Below are positions 1 through 11,921 of a stretch of 64,000 nucleotides of DNA, one piece after another. How positions within the stretch are numbered: position 1 is the stretch's first letter; each line of letters begins with the position of its first letter. A model generated the notes under the pieces. It had not been told where the DNA came from and did not search any database. It saw only the letters and a program-made list of their open reading frames with translations. The stretch is from Zychaea mexicana. Taxonomy: Eukaryota; Mucoromycota; Mucoromycetes; Mucorales; Lichtheimiaceae. The stretch lies in contig NW_026516747.1 of the NCBI RefSeq assembly GCF_025766255.1, positions 124,001 to 188,000 of the forward strand, given 5' to 3'. A program made the position numbers and the translations under genes.

Positions 1-1235
1 AGCAGTTTCATGTGGACGAGCTTGCTCACCATGAGCCCATGGTCATTGCCGAGTCTCCCATCTTACGCTCGGCATGGCGTGCCATTTTGACTAGTTTGGG
101 CCTTACACATGTCTGGGCAGTCAGTTTTACCGAAGCCATTGACCATTTTAGAAACCAGTCATCGACATCACTGGAATCCAAGTCGCCATCCATCTTGATT
201 GCCGATGTCGACTTACAAAAGATTGAGCAATTGGGACCTCAACCCACAAAGAGCGAGATTGCCTTGGATACGCTGCAACGTTGGTTCCCATCGGCTGCAA
301 GCATTCCAACACTTTGCATAAATGATGTCCGTGTCCGACGGTCCAAGCAAGAACAGCAACCGCAAGAAACCGAGCGACACAACCAGGAACAGCAACAACA
401 GCTGCGGCAGCCTTGGTTCGTTGCTTCCAGTGGTGGTGTTGGTAATGGATTTAAAGGAGGACTGCAACAGCAACCTGAGACGACGCCATTGGAAGAGTGT
501 CAGGATCCCTTCGAAACAATACGTCGTTCGATATCTAAACCTTTCAAAAACTCGAGTTTGATCGAAGTTCTGCGTAGCATCAGCGCTACAACGACACCTA
601 CTGCTATTACAAGAAAATCCTCATCTATGTTAATGGAAAGCGCTACTATTTCGATTCGTAAGAGTAACGTACCTCCAGCATCAGGAACTACCGAACAGCA
701 GCAGCAGCAACAACAACAGCAAGCTGAACGGTTGTCATCGATCTCATCTTCTGCTAATTATCATCGTCCTTTCGACCTGTCACATGTACGGACACTACTG
801 GTAGATGACAACCCTATCAATCGCAAGGTCGTTGCGCGTATGCTAGATAAAATGAATATCAAGTCTCAAGTTGCCGAAAATGGTCGACAAGCATACGAAG
901 CCATTGAAGCAGCGCTAGAAACTGATAGTCCATTTCAATTAGTCTTTATGGACGTTTGGATGCCTGAAATGAATGGTCTTGAAGCTGCTGCCAAGATACG
1001 GCATGAATTGACCAGTGTCACACCCACGCAACCATACATTATTGCCATGACAGCCTGTGTCATGCCTGGTGACAAGGAAAAATGTATAGATGCGGGAATG
1101 AATGGTTATGTCAGCAAGCCCATACGCAAGGAAGAGCTTGATGCTGCTATCCATACTTTTACACAACTATTAAATGACACTGCTAACAATAACAATAATA
1201 GCAGTGGTTCCGCTGCTGCTGCTAACGACAATTAA
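1..1235 (+). CDS. Hybrid histidine kinase, C-terminal part with receiver domain(s) (5' end outside window)
   Basis: The reading frame is already open at base 3, so only the C-terminal ~410 residues are present and the sensor, HisKA and HATPase parts would lie upstream. Counting from the GTG at 12, a canonical receiver domain spans about residues 258-390: acidic pair D265/D266 (LLVDDNP), phospho-acceptor D314 (FMDVWMP) and the conserved lysine K369 (YVSKPI). Residues 8-70 (start VIAESPILRSAW, later ILIADVDL) look like a second, degenerate receiver domain. Between them is a low-complexity Gln/Ser linker. In fungal hybrid kinases the receiver takes phosphate from the kinase core and passes it to an Hpt protein, often upstream of the HOG pathway; which group this belongs to cannot be told without the N-terminus. 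The stop lies only 77 bp from the 3' end of the convergent GH81 gene. Confidence 0.85.
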   Translation, partial: QFHVDELAHHEPMVIAESPILRSAWRAILTSLGLTHVWAVSFTEAIDHFRNQSSTSLESKSPSILIADVDLQKIEQLGPQPTKSEIALDTLQRWFPSAASIPTLCINDVRVRRSKQEQQPQETERHNQEQQQQLRQPWFVASSGGVGNGFKGGLQQQPETTPLEECQDPFETIRRSISKPFKNSSLIEVLRSISATTTPTAITRKSSSMLMESATISIRKSNVPPASGTTEQQQQQQQQQAERLSSISSSANYHRPFDLSHVRTLLVDDNPINRKVVARMLDKMNIKSQVAENGRQAYEAIEAALETDSPFQLVFMDVWMPEMNGLEAAAKIRHELTSVTPTQPYIIAMTACVMPGDKEKCIDAGMNGYVSKPIRKEELDAAIHTFTQLLNDTANNNNNSSGSAAAANDN

Positions 1236-1312
1236 TTATGAAGAAAATAGGAGTCTGTAATTTCGTGTTTTGTATTTTATATAAATATGTGATAAAGATT
1301 TTTTTTGGTTTT

Positions 1313-4300
1313 CTAATATCCATTGTATCTATCATCATGGTGACTCTTCGTAAAGTTAAATCGATGAATAGTGTTGGTAATAATTGAAGGCAAACGAAGA
1401 CGGCCATTATTATGTTGGGAATAGTGCAACACATTATCTCCTGATGTAGAACTTCCGCCCACACCAAGTCCTGAATGATTTTTCACGACACGTAGCCCTA
1501 TTTATATAAAAGATGGTAAGTTAACTCAACTCTCTTTATATTTTTTTCTGTTAGAGCATGAGAAAAGAAACCTGGGCTCTTTAACTTACCACGTTGGAAG
1601 CGAGGTCGCGTGGACGCAATATATAATGAATAGGATCGTGTTTGGCCATCATCCATTTGGACCTTTCTTAATTTTATGAAAGCAGTAGATGGATCAATCA
1701 AAGCATAATTGAGATAGAGCACACCTGCCCACGGTGATTGGACTGTAGGTGCTACCGGTGCCAGTCTTTGCTGCCATTCTTGCATCACATATTCTGGGGT
1801 GCGGATATAATCTGCTAGTGCTGGTGTCATGGGTAATTGTTGAATGCCATGGATATATTCTAGGTAGCGACCAAAATAGGTAGTCTAGCAAGTATCAATG
1901 TTGTTAGTAACTGGAAGAATAACCGGTAGAAGAAGAAAAGTGATAGCATACATAATCTGTCTTTTGCTCGAAATATATGCCGACGACTTTATTCTTGATC
2001 ATTTCCTTTGGCCGGTTCTTGTTATCGTCAAGCATCCAGAAATACTCGTAAGTTGTTCGCTTGGTGATGGCAAGTTGTAAAGACGCAAGATATGTCATGG
2101 CTTCATTTCCAGTTGCAAGGCCCCATAATTTGCTGCCCCAATAGAAGTTGACAGACTTTTTGTTTTGGTTCAAGTATAAAGAGAAAAGAATTATATGAGT
2201 GTCATGTATACCGATAAGACAGAGGGGGCGAGGGGGAAAATGTCTTTGTATCAGTTACTTACTTCAGGGATAGATTCTTGGTCACGACCGTCCAGGGCGC
2301 CGTTCACCTTGATACCGCCGGCCCAGCTGTGCCCTGCAAACCAATCCCAGTTTCTAAACGGTGCATAATCTGGATCATATGAAATTGGCGTATTAACATC
2401 TCGAATCAATGCTTCTGTCCATTCCTTCAAGTCAGCAGACCGCCATTCAGGATCCAAATAATGAATTATCGCAGCTATAAATGGATAAAAAATGACACGA
2501 TGATAAGCCATTACTACGCATTTTCATTATATGTGCCTCTGAGCTGGTGTATTACCTGTCACTATCAAGTAACCATTATGATAATGGTGATCACTATAAT
2601 ACGAATGACCAAATGCAGCATTCGTATCGCCCGTCCCACCCATAGACTCTGGCAATCCAGCACGCGCGACAATGCCCTTATAAACAGTATCATATAGAAA
2701 CGGATCCTTTTGCTGATTATTCAAATAAGGTACGAATGCCGCTTTCAATTTCTCCAACGACTGAGCAGCCATTTCAGGATTGCGCAGTTGCGTTTTGTCG
2801 GGTTGGTTTAACACGAGTGCCAGCATGGCGAACTTTTGTAAACCTTTGCCGGAGAAATAATTGTCATCTAGCAATGTTTCGGTTTGGTAGTCGCTTTGTA
2901 GGTCTTGTTCCATAGCATCCAGGATCCCATGCACTGCGCTCGGGTCAGCTTGGGGTTTCAGTGGCAACCATGAGACAGGGCTCAGTTCGGATTCGGTCAG
3001 TGTCCAGCGATTGCCGGTAATGGCTTGCATGTCACCTTTGGTTGCTGACGAGAGTACCAAACCCGTTCGATCGATTTGTTGTAGCGTCTCAAGATGGTGC
3101 GGGTATGCGTACATTAACAGATCTGTGTCGTTGGTGCCTTGGGCGCCTTCTGAATTCCATTGAATCGTGTATGTGCCCAAGTTACTAAATGTATGTGTAC
3201 ATTTAAATATAAGTCAGGTTCCATTAAAACGCTGCTATTTCCTTGATGATAAATGTATTCTTCCTTTTCCTGGCTCCTCTCTTTCACTTTGTCCTATCTC
3301 TGGAAAGCAAATTAATAGCTCAATTTTTTATTTATACTAACCCATCAGATTCAGCTTGAATTTCAGCGCTTACAGGCCATCGATCCTTATAACGATCCAA
3401 TGTCTGTTCATCTTGCTCGGACGGTAACTTGGCCACCCGAATAGGTCCATTGTAAACCTGGGTGCTGACCAGGTTCTGTACCCCATCCTTGCGCAAGTTT
3501 AAAGGCGCATCGCCCAACGCATAGATCAAGAATGTACTTGTTGGCGTATCGTTCATGGTTATCTTGAACTTGTGACCTGAATATGTATTCTGTCCACTGG
3601 AGGGGCCATCGCTCTCGATGCGAATGATAGCGTGTTGTGTAAAGAATTGAGGCGAGAGGTTGTTATAGATGCCAGTAACATAGGCCATACCGCGAACAAG
3701 TGGGAAATCAATCGATTGTTGTTGTTGTTGTTGTGATGATGATGATAGTTTTAAGTGTGCGCTGAAATGATCCCAGTAGGTAACGGATGAAGTGGGGTTT
3801 GTGCTTGATTTCCATTCGCTGCTTGTCATTCGAAGATCGACGACAACACTGTTAATCATGTAACCGGCGTCGGTTGCAGGTACATTGTTTTGCTGTGGGT
3901 ATGAACCGTAAACCTGCTTTTAACAGCACAATGTATAAGTGGAAAAAGGCAATATGGTCATAGGAAAAGGGCGTAGCTACGTTCATCTACCTTCTTGGAC
4001 GGTTGGCGTATAGTGAGACCAGGGTTGCCACCATAGTCGTCGAATATCCGTAATATGTATGGATCAGGCGTGGTTGGTGCTAAATGATCTACACTCGGGT
4101 AAAATAAATTACTGATCCAAGAATTGGTCGGTACGGTATGATAGAATTCTGGGTCGGCGTATTGTGGAGGGTACGGATGTTGAATTTCTGGGAATAATGA
4201 GGTATTGGGTGCTTGGTTAGAGATAGGCACAAGAAGATCCGTCATGTCTGCTACTGCTGCTGCTGCTAAATCGTTTTGTTGTTGTTCCTGGCCTGCTCCT

Positions 4301-4353
4301 ATTTTTGCGACTAACAGGACGCCTAATGCAATCAGCGACGTTGTTGGCTTCAT
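1313..4353 (-). CDS. Secreted endo-1,3-beta-glucanase, glycoside hydrolase family 81
   Basis: Seven exons: 4353-3991, 3913-3342, 3184-2556, 2513-2263, 2155-1952, 1884-1590, 1497-1313; 2,499 nt, 832 aa. GH81 enzymes cut internal beta-1,3-glucan bonds in fungal walls (daughter-cell separation, spore release, autolysis). I chose the ATG at 4353 because it opens a signal peptide ([21 protein letters not shown]); an in-frame ATG at 4416 would bury it. Family signatures are the N-terminal [13 protein letters not shown], the [11 protein letters not shown] block with probable catalytic D510, [11 protein letters not shown] at 578-588, and GRDQESIPE with probable catalytic E601 and E605, followed by [12 protein letters not shown]. 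The last exon encodes a C-terminal tail of about 60 residues rich in Ser/Asn. Length fits the family. The product probably acts in the wall or outside the cell. Confidence 0.93.
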
Positions 4354-5537
4354 TATATCAGTTATGATGATATGGATTGGCCAGTTATGTGCAACTGCGT
4401 ATGACACAATAGACAAAGGCGAAAAAGAGAAAAAGAAAGAGAGATTGTGCGCAAAAATGGTCCTAAAAGATCAAGGGCCACTGCACCCACCCGTCCCCCA
4501 CTCCCCCGAAGAAAAAAAAACCACTTCTTGATCGCCGAGCGGAAATAGCATCAGTTTCCTTGTTCAAACACAAATAAGAAAGGGGAGGGGGAGCATTACC
4601 TCTCGGAGATTAAGTGTTCACTATATCACCACTGGTGCAGGCAAGCAGAATGTCGAATTCGAGTATGTTGAAAAATCATCCGGACGTATAATTTCGGATC
4701 TCGCCCTGCTTGTATTGTAACCTACTATGGAGATACGCGAATGCAGCATATTTATACTGTATTGTGCAGAAATCTGGGCCTTTATTATAATTGTTCAGGA
4801 ATGGTCTCCCCGTCGACCGATTCTTTTTGTAATCTGTATGTATAGCGGGGCATTATACGTAGGGTATGCTCCATACATATGCACCGTGGAAGTACATATG
4901 TGATAGCACACTACGTTGTTTGGGCATGTTCTACTATATGAGGGTCATATGTTTACGAAGGAGTTATTTGTCCATTCGTTGAGCGCTATTTGATTTTTAT
5001 CGGACAGAAGAATTGGTGTTGGGCGGACTGCATATGTAGTAAACCTGACGAGCGAAGAATAGATTATGCGCGTTCGAGCCTATAATAAACATGCAGCGAT
5101 TCTAACTGCCAAACATTGCTCATTAGTGTTACTTTAGCAACGACCATTCCATAACGACTGACAATGTGAGATATAAAAGAGAGCGTGTTTCTTTCTGAGT
5201 ATTTGTATATGATATTGAGAGAACGATGTATAAGTGCAAATGTGTGTGTGTGTGTGTGATTGTGGGTATTCTACAACATAGATATTTATAGATGCATAAA
5301 TATATAGTAGCACAAGAAGAAAAAGAAAAAAGAATGATCAAGTACATACGGTTTTAAAGTAGGAGATAAGGTGGAGAGTGTGTGTGACAAGGTGATAGTG
5401 GTGGCGCGTGTGTGGTTTAGGATGTTTTTTTGTTCGCGTATCTATATCTAATAACATTAACAATAATGATTATAGTAACAATTGCTCTTTTTTTCAAAAA
5501 GAAAAAAGAAGTGGGAATATCCGACGTAGTGCAGTCT
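4354..5537. other. Intergenic: GH81 upstream region and dnm1 3' flank
   Basis: Both flanking genes are on the minus strand, so the left part carries the GH81 promoter and the right part the dnm1 3' end. I see a (TG)n run at about 5241-5258 and A/T-rich stretches, but no gene: the open frames here are short and match no family I know. Confidence 0.6.
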
Positions 5538-8500
5538 TTAGAGCGCATTGTTGACAATCTCAAACGCTTGCTTGTATACTTCCAACATGGTCTTGCATTT
5601 CTCTCTGTCAGCAGCAACACCTTCATCCTCCTGCAACAAGTCCTTGAACAGTTCTTCCTTGTACAGTGATGCAACAAGACGGTTCTGTACTGATTCTCGG
5701 GAATGATTGACGAGCAAGTGCATGATGGATTTGGGCACAAGATCCTGGATGTTTTTTCGTACGATATTGAAGTAGCTGGTGATCAATGTGCCTGATAGAA
5801 TAAACCCCCTTTTGTTTTAGTTGGGTGGTAATAGCGTTATGTATTTGAAAGAGGATATATCACTTACGGATAAGTTGGATTTCAATCTCTTCTCGATCGG
5901 ATGCTTGTAATTGTTCCTCGGTGGGTTGCATCGATACCTTTTGATGATTCAGCAATGTGATTTAGTACCACCGTAGAACCTTCACTATCTAGAACGCCAA
6001 CTTGCGTAATACCTGTTCACTGAACTTTCGCTCTAGTTCATTTTCCATCATGCTCGTAACAGAGAGCGGCGAAGTAAACGAAGCATTGTTCATCATTTCT
6101 TGTGGACCCAGTGCGGGTCGTTCGTTCTTGTTGGCTCCACCGAAAAAGTAGGTTAAAAATGATTCCTTGTTCTCGCCACTGGTGCTCCCCGACGAAGCTG
6201 GCGGCGGTGGCGGCGCGTATCCATTCTCCTTGGGTCCACCGTTAGCACCATTAAGCAGCAAATGATTCTGATGATGTTCATCGTCTGCTCGACTTCCAGC
6301 GCTCACTACACTTGACGCAGGCGACTCTGTACGCATGTGCTAAAAACAAGATATAGTCACGTCAATAACAGCGAGAATCTTCCGCGACATGGAAATAAAA
6401 CAAAAAATGGCATACCCGTCTCTTGGTTTCTACTGCTCTCTTTTTCTTCTTGGACTCGCTCTCCAGGTTGGCCATGGCACCTGCTGCGCCTAGGAAATCA
6501 GGATGGTTTGTGTTGATGTATGCACGTTCGATGGAAATCAGGCTCTCGACATAGTTTGAAGTGGGGCTTAATCTTTCGCGCAATAATTCAGAAACGACTT
6601 CGACGAGCTTGGTATGCAGTCGTGGGTATCTCAGCAGTTCCTAATTGCGAATAAACACGTATTAGCAACCATAGCATGCATATCTGTTACGCATAAATAT
6701 TTGTTACCTTATATTCTGAAATGTGACAGATTTTCATGAGCTCTTCATACACCAGTTCAACACAGCGCAAACTGGGTGTTTCCAAAAGTTTGATCTGAGG
6801 CCGCACAAGCAAGTCAAATGCAAGTTCAGGCACAAACAAGGATGGACGGGGACCTGTCGAGTTTCGGATGGCAGTACGGATGTCGTTGTTGGAAAGATTG
6901 GCACACGGTGGAATAGCATCCAATGCGCTGCCGAAAACATTGTTGAAAATAAAATAAATACGGGCACCTCCACATCTGAGCACAAGAAAAAACAAAGAGT
7001 TAACTCATGTACATCCCTCATATTCGTTTATATAAAATTGAACCAACACTTACAACTCCTTAGTAGACATTTCCGAAGAGGTACCATCAATCGCTGCAAC
7101 AAAATCATTCGAAAATTTGGTCAATAGTTTGAGGATCAACGAGCCCTGAATAATAGTGTACACACACAGCCAATTAATATGATTTCCACCTTTCTTTTTA
7201 TCTTTTACATTACTCCTGCCTTTCTTCAACATACCCGATGGACATCACCACTGGAAAAGGCTGGATCGCCATATTGATTTAATTCCTGCTGGGTCTGGCT
7301 CACCAACGAGCTGAGTTTTGATCGTAACTCGGGCAACTTCTCCTTGATCCGAGTGTACAAAATCTATAAAGTTATTCGTTCCAATAGTTGTATAGCATTA
7401 GTTACTATTCAATGAGGATGACACGTTTGCTTGTTTGTCATGCATAAGTGGGGGTATCGGTGGTAAGAATAAAAAGGAACTTGCATTATTCAATTGCTTG
7501 CTGAGATACTTGGTGCCACAACGACTGGCGATACTCCGATAAGCCGGATGTTGTCGAAAAAAGTCATCCTCTGCATCGACCGCTTCGCTCATGGGCTTGT
7601 TGGTCAAGATATCCTGTTGGCTTCGGTTCACCACACCCACAAAACCAAGACGAAGTGGATATGATCGGCCCATGAGAACATCCAATGCATTAGTACCAGC
7701 ATCCATCAAATCCAATTTGGTCAGTACACCGATCGTCCGTTTGCCTTATAATTTTCAGTGGAACCAACAAATATAGTTCATGTCAGTTCTCTTATATAGC
7801 ATCGTACCACATATTCTCTCCTCTGGACTGGTTTCTTTCGAATAAACAAACCTTCTGGATCCACTTGTCGCGCAAGTTTTAAACTGTCCGAGTTGGCAAC
7901 GTCCATATTCGCTGGTGATACGGCCAATACGATGCTAAGACACGCACACACATAGATCATCATATATTAGCGTCTGTACACACAAACAGTATATAAACAA
8001 GCATAAGAGATATTAAACTCTCAAACCACCCTGAGATAGAAATTAGCGGTACCTGTTTGGGTTAGAGATGTAATCCATAATCAAGGTACGAATTTGTTTC
8101 TCGATATCCTGCGGCTGGTCACCTATAGAATGCACACATACTCGCATGAGCTTCCCGTTTCTCCCCTCTCTCTCGTTCGTACCCTCACAGGGCAGTAAAC
8201 CCCCTCACAAAACTTACCAATAGGGACCTAGTGGTTGTGCAACAACAAACGAAAATGAAATATGAGTCAATAAACCGGAAAAAGAACATGTTTGTCTGAC
8301 CAAAGGAAACCAGGTTTGCCTTTTCTATTACCTTTGTCAAACCGGGCAAATCAACCAACGTCAGAGTCAGCACCTTGGGAGAATAGATGCGCAAGTGAAT
8401 AGGTTGGCGCGAAATGCCTTTGTTACCACCAGCTAGACGACTCGTTTCTCGCTCAATCTCTTGACGGATTTCATCGAAATCAAAAAAGCGCTTATCCTTG

Positions 8501-8754
8501 GCATGCATGAATTCACCATATTCTTCGGCATCCTTTTGACGCTGTGTAATGAGTTGTAGAATAAGTGGTCGACGAGTGACGATGCCGCTGCCTCGCGGTA
8601 GGAAATCGCGTTGAACGATGGTTTCAAGGACAGACGATTTGCCCGAAGACTGAGAACCGACGACAACGATCTGGGGTAGGTCAAGACTTTCATAGGAGCT
8701 GATGCTTGCCAGCACAGTCTGCAGCTTGTTCGTCAGCTGGATAAGGTCATCCAT
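5538..8754 (-). CDS. dnm1: Dynamin-related GTPase of mitochondrial/peroxisomal fission (Dnm1/Drp1 type)
   Basis: Twelve exons: 8754-8332, 8227-8218 (10 nt), 8122-8053, 7934-7852, 7744-7485, 7363-7235, 7145-7054, 6975-6708, 6640-6416, 6339-6013, 5937-5868, 5791-5538; 2,211 nt, 736 aa. The large GTPase assembles into rings that constrict mitochondria and peroxisomes. P-loop GSQSSGKS at 33-40, DLPGLTKV switch region, TKLD at 204-207, then the dynamin middle domain ([23 protein letters not shown]), a variable insert rich in Ser/Asn/Pro containing SFLTYFFGG, and the C-terminal GTPase effector domain ([20 protein letters not shown]). The effector domain and the [10 protein letters not shown] segment fit Dnm1/Drp1 better than Vps1. 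One exon is only 10 nt and the intron at 7484-7364 has a GC donor. Divergent from hap5, 481 bp away. Confidence 0.93.
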
Positions 8755-8784
8755 GGTATGTACCTTTAGTTGGTTGGTAAATGG

Positions 8785-8821
<37 letters not shown>

Positions 8822-9235
8822 TAAAAATAAAAAATAAAGGAACCTTGAAACACACACAACAAAGTTTGCTAGGCGGAGAAGGAGGGGCAGGGGCTTCGCT
8901 TCTTCTATATAAATTAAGGTGCTTTTGGTTTTCTGCAGCAGCAAACCAGGTGGTACCTGCTGATAGTGCCACACATAACACGCACACGCACCATATAAAA
9001 AAAAGTCTCTCTCGCGTGTCAAACTCTGTGAAAGAAAGGAGAGCAGTAGTTTAGTAGGAGGGGGAACGAAGGGCTTGTGAGGCTTATATTCACTTCTTCC
9101 ATTTTTCTTTTCAACTACTACCAACACGCACTACTGCCTTTTTTTTTTGGCTCCCTCCAACTTTTGCCCACAATCACGACCTCGGATACACAACACGATC
9201 CGGCGTCAGCAGCAGCAGCTGCCGCCGCCGCGGCA
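8755..9235. promoter_or_regulatory. Divergent promoter region dnm1 / hap5
   Basis: This 481-bp gap separates the two start codons, so both promoters must lie here. It holds a (GA)13 run at 8791-8816 and a TATA-like CTATATAAATT near 8905. A GCA/GCC triplet repeat directly upstream of the hap5 ATG could extend that frame, but it has no in-frame ATG. The promoter role is inferred from position only. Confidence 0.55.
8791..8816. repeat. (GA)n microsatellite in the dnm1/hap5 promoter
   Basis: Thirteen GA units, 37 bp upstream of the dnm1 ATG. Confidence 0.9.
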
Positions 9236-10531
9236 ATGACTTCCATGGCTGGTACTACCACCACCAATGCAGGAGCCCATCACCAACAACACCACAATCG
9301 TCCAAGCTTTGATCTGACGCAATTCTGGCAAGACGAGATGACTACAACACAAACCTCTGTACCTAATTTCAGAACACATCCTTTACCACTTGCGCGTATA
9401 AAAAAAGTCATGAAGACTGATCCCGAGGTCAAAGTATGTCTTGTAACTATACAGTATTGAAGCAAAGAAAAAGGATGTTAGGATAGACCTAAAGAGATAG
9501 GGGGCCGGGACGTGATATGATCCGTCGTACCTAACGCATCATCTGTCTACATTCTCTAAGATGATCAGTGCAGAGGCACCGATTCTCTTTGCCAAAGCAT
9601 GCGAAACGTTTATAGCAGAGTTGACCAAACGCGCATGGTAAAGGAAAATTCAAATTTGCTTTATTGTAAAGTGGGTAACTGAGTTGATTCGCTTATGATA
9701 TGGGTAAATTTGATAATGAAGGGTTCATGCTGAAGAAAGCAAAAGACGCACCTTATTGCGATCGGATATTGCTATGGGCATATCCAAGACGGACATGTGT
9801 GATTTCTTGATTGATATCGTGCCGCGGATGGAGGCGACAGACGCTTCAAAGGTAGAATTTCATTTTTAAGAACGTACAAGAAGTTATAGATTATGCTAAA
9901 AATATCTTGAAGTCGGCTTGCAACAGCACAGACGCCATGAGTACTTATCCATACCATCATCAACCTGAACAGCAACATATCACTACTACTGCTACTACCA
10001 CTACGATACCGTATCCTGACACCAATACCACTCCTTCTTCCGGATCTGATAAGGTGCACAAACACATACTCCAAAACCGTCGTGTCTGATTATTAACGAA
10101 TAGCGAAAACTGATCCCCGTTACTTTATTTTATACTACCTGAATAGCAACCCTGTATCGCTTCTTCCAGTGCTCCTATGTACCTATCAGGAATATCTCAG
10201 GTATGATCCTCAGTACTTTTATATGGGTCTCGACCCTTACCACCAACAACGATTACTATTGCCTCTTTTTAGATGTCAGAAGAACAAATCCAACAATACC
10301 AACTTCAAATTCAACAATTCATGGCGCATCTAACACGAACCCAGCAACAAGAACTACCACAGCAACAGCAGCGTGAATCACGTAAGGCTAACATTTTTCT
10401 TTGACCGCTCACGTAAAAATTCCCTTTAACATCTTTTCTTGTCTGTTTTCTTTTATATTATAAAAATATTATTAACCGTCCCATCAGCAGCAGCGACAGG
10501 AGAGGACAATAAAAATACGTCACAGCCCTAA
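9236..10531 (+). CDS. hap5: CCAAT-binding transcription factor subunit Hap5 / NF-YC
   Basis: Seven exons: 9236-9433, 9561-9637, 9722-9851, 9913-10053, 10147-10200, 10273-10381, 10488-10531; 753 nt, 250 aa. NF-YC pairs with NF-YB through a histone fold, and the dimer recruits NF-YA/Hap2 to bind CCAAT boxes in the nucleus; in fungi the complex controls respiration, iron and redox genes. The core is unmistakable: FWQDEM, then [57 protein letters not shown] and DFLIDIVPR (about residues 49-135). The rest is a Thr/Gln-rich tail typical of activating regions. Exons 4-7 have no conserved anchor and were placed by splice signals and phase alone, so the C-terminal half is less certain than the histone fold. 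Confidence 0.9.
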
Positions 10532-11921
10532 GGAAGGACGAAAAAGAAGGGAGAGTCATTAGCAGCTTTCTTTTTATCTTTTTGCTGTAAAGTAGCAAGA
10601 CGAATCAATATCTAGCAGTAGTATCACCAACAGAAACTGTTGTATCTGAAACAAAAGGTTTTGCAAGACTATCATTTTTGCAAGATATTTGTCGATCGGG
10701 GTTGGTATTGATAATTCCACACCACTGCTTGTTCATCCATGCTCATAATCCTCTGATAGGACTTGTTTGTGGTAAGCTGACAACAAGGCGTTTCTTCCAA
10801 AAGATTAGCCTTTATGATTAGGCTTCGCTATGTATATATATATATGCCTGACACGTCTATAATTACTGGTATCTCTAATAGAGTTTTCTTTTTCGTTCTT
10901 GCGCTGGGATAAGAGATAACAGAAAACAGAAAACAGACATCTATAAATGTGATTAGATTGTTATTCTTATGCAGGCTCATACACCTGTCAAGTACAGTAC
11001 AGAGAAAATCGTTGCCGTTCGTTCGCGAATCGTAACACAACACATAAGAACTAAATGGAATTTACTGTGAAGCTTAATAACGCACATGTGATTACTAAAG
11101 TAGCCATGTGCTATTATAAAGATAAACGAGCAAAGAAGTATATATAAGCCGTTCTTGCTATGTAATGATTTTACTAACATGCGTATACTCCACATTGATT
11201 TGCACATGTGTATTGTAGACCATGCGTACAAATGGCTAACTAGATATGTCTAGCAAGTAATTTGATACATTAGATCTACTAGCTAATTTATCTTACAACG
11301 TCATGTACGCTCTACATGTACAGTATCGTAGATTCTGATACGTTAATATCCTCTCACTTTGTGAGGATTCAGCAAATAGGTTTATGCATCCCAAATGAAC
11401 GACCGATATTGTAGAAGTATAAATGTAGATCCACATATTCCACCATACATTACCTTTTACATCAGGATTGATTTGGGTGTAGGGGCTAACTATATTGGTG
11501 TCCGGCAAGACTAAAGTCCATCCAACACACGACTTTGATAAGTAGATAGCGTATACAATGTAGAAAAGATAAGATCAAACAACAGCAAATAAAAGAGAAA
11601 GAGACAGTAAGGCAAAAAAAGGTATTAACAAGCTGGACGAAAGAAGACGCATACAAAGGAAAGAGCAAAAGACGAAAGAGATAAGAGTGTGAGAGTGAGA
11701 TATATATAATGTGTGAGAGAGAGAGAGTAGTTTCAATAATGAACTAGTTTACAAATAAACAGTAAATAAGAGGCGGAAACTTTCTGGGTGCGTATATGGT
11801 TATCGTGGGGGGGGAGGGGGGGTGTGACAAGGAGGAGGGGAGAAGTGGGACAGGACAAAAAGATAGTAATAATAATACCATTAATATCATTATATTATTA
11901 TTACTATTATTAATTATATTT
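10532..11921. other. Convergent intergenic region, hap5 / ankyrin-DIL gene
   Basis: Both neighbours end here, so this holds two 3' regions. It is A/T-rich with an AT run near 10835 and a G-rich patch at 11809-11821. No frame looks coding and I recognise no RNA gene. Confidence 0.55.

Noticed and set aside
5070..5100. Possible tRNA T-arm (GTTCGAGCC)
   Set aside because: No matching acceptor stem, D-arm or anticodon arm can be placed around it.
6362..6583. Separate small minus-strand gene
   Set aside because: It is exon 9 of dnm1 running into its intron.
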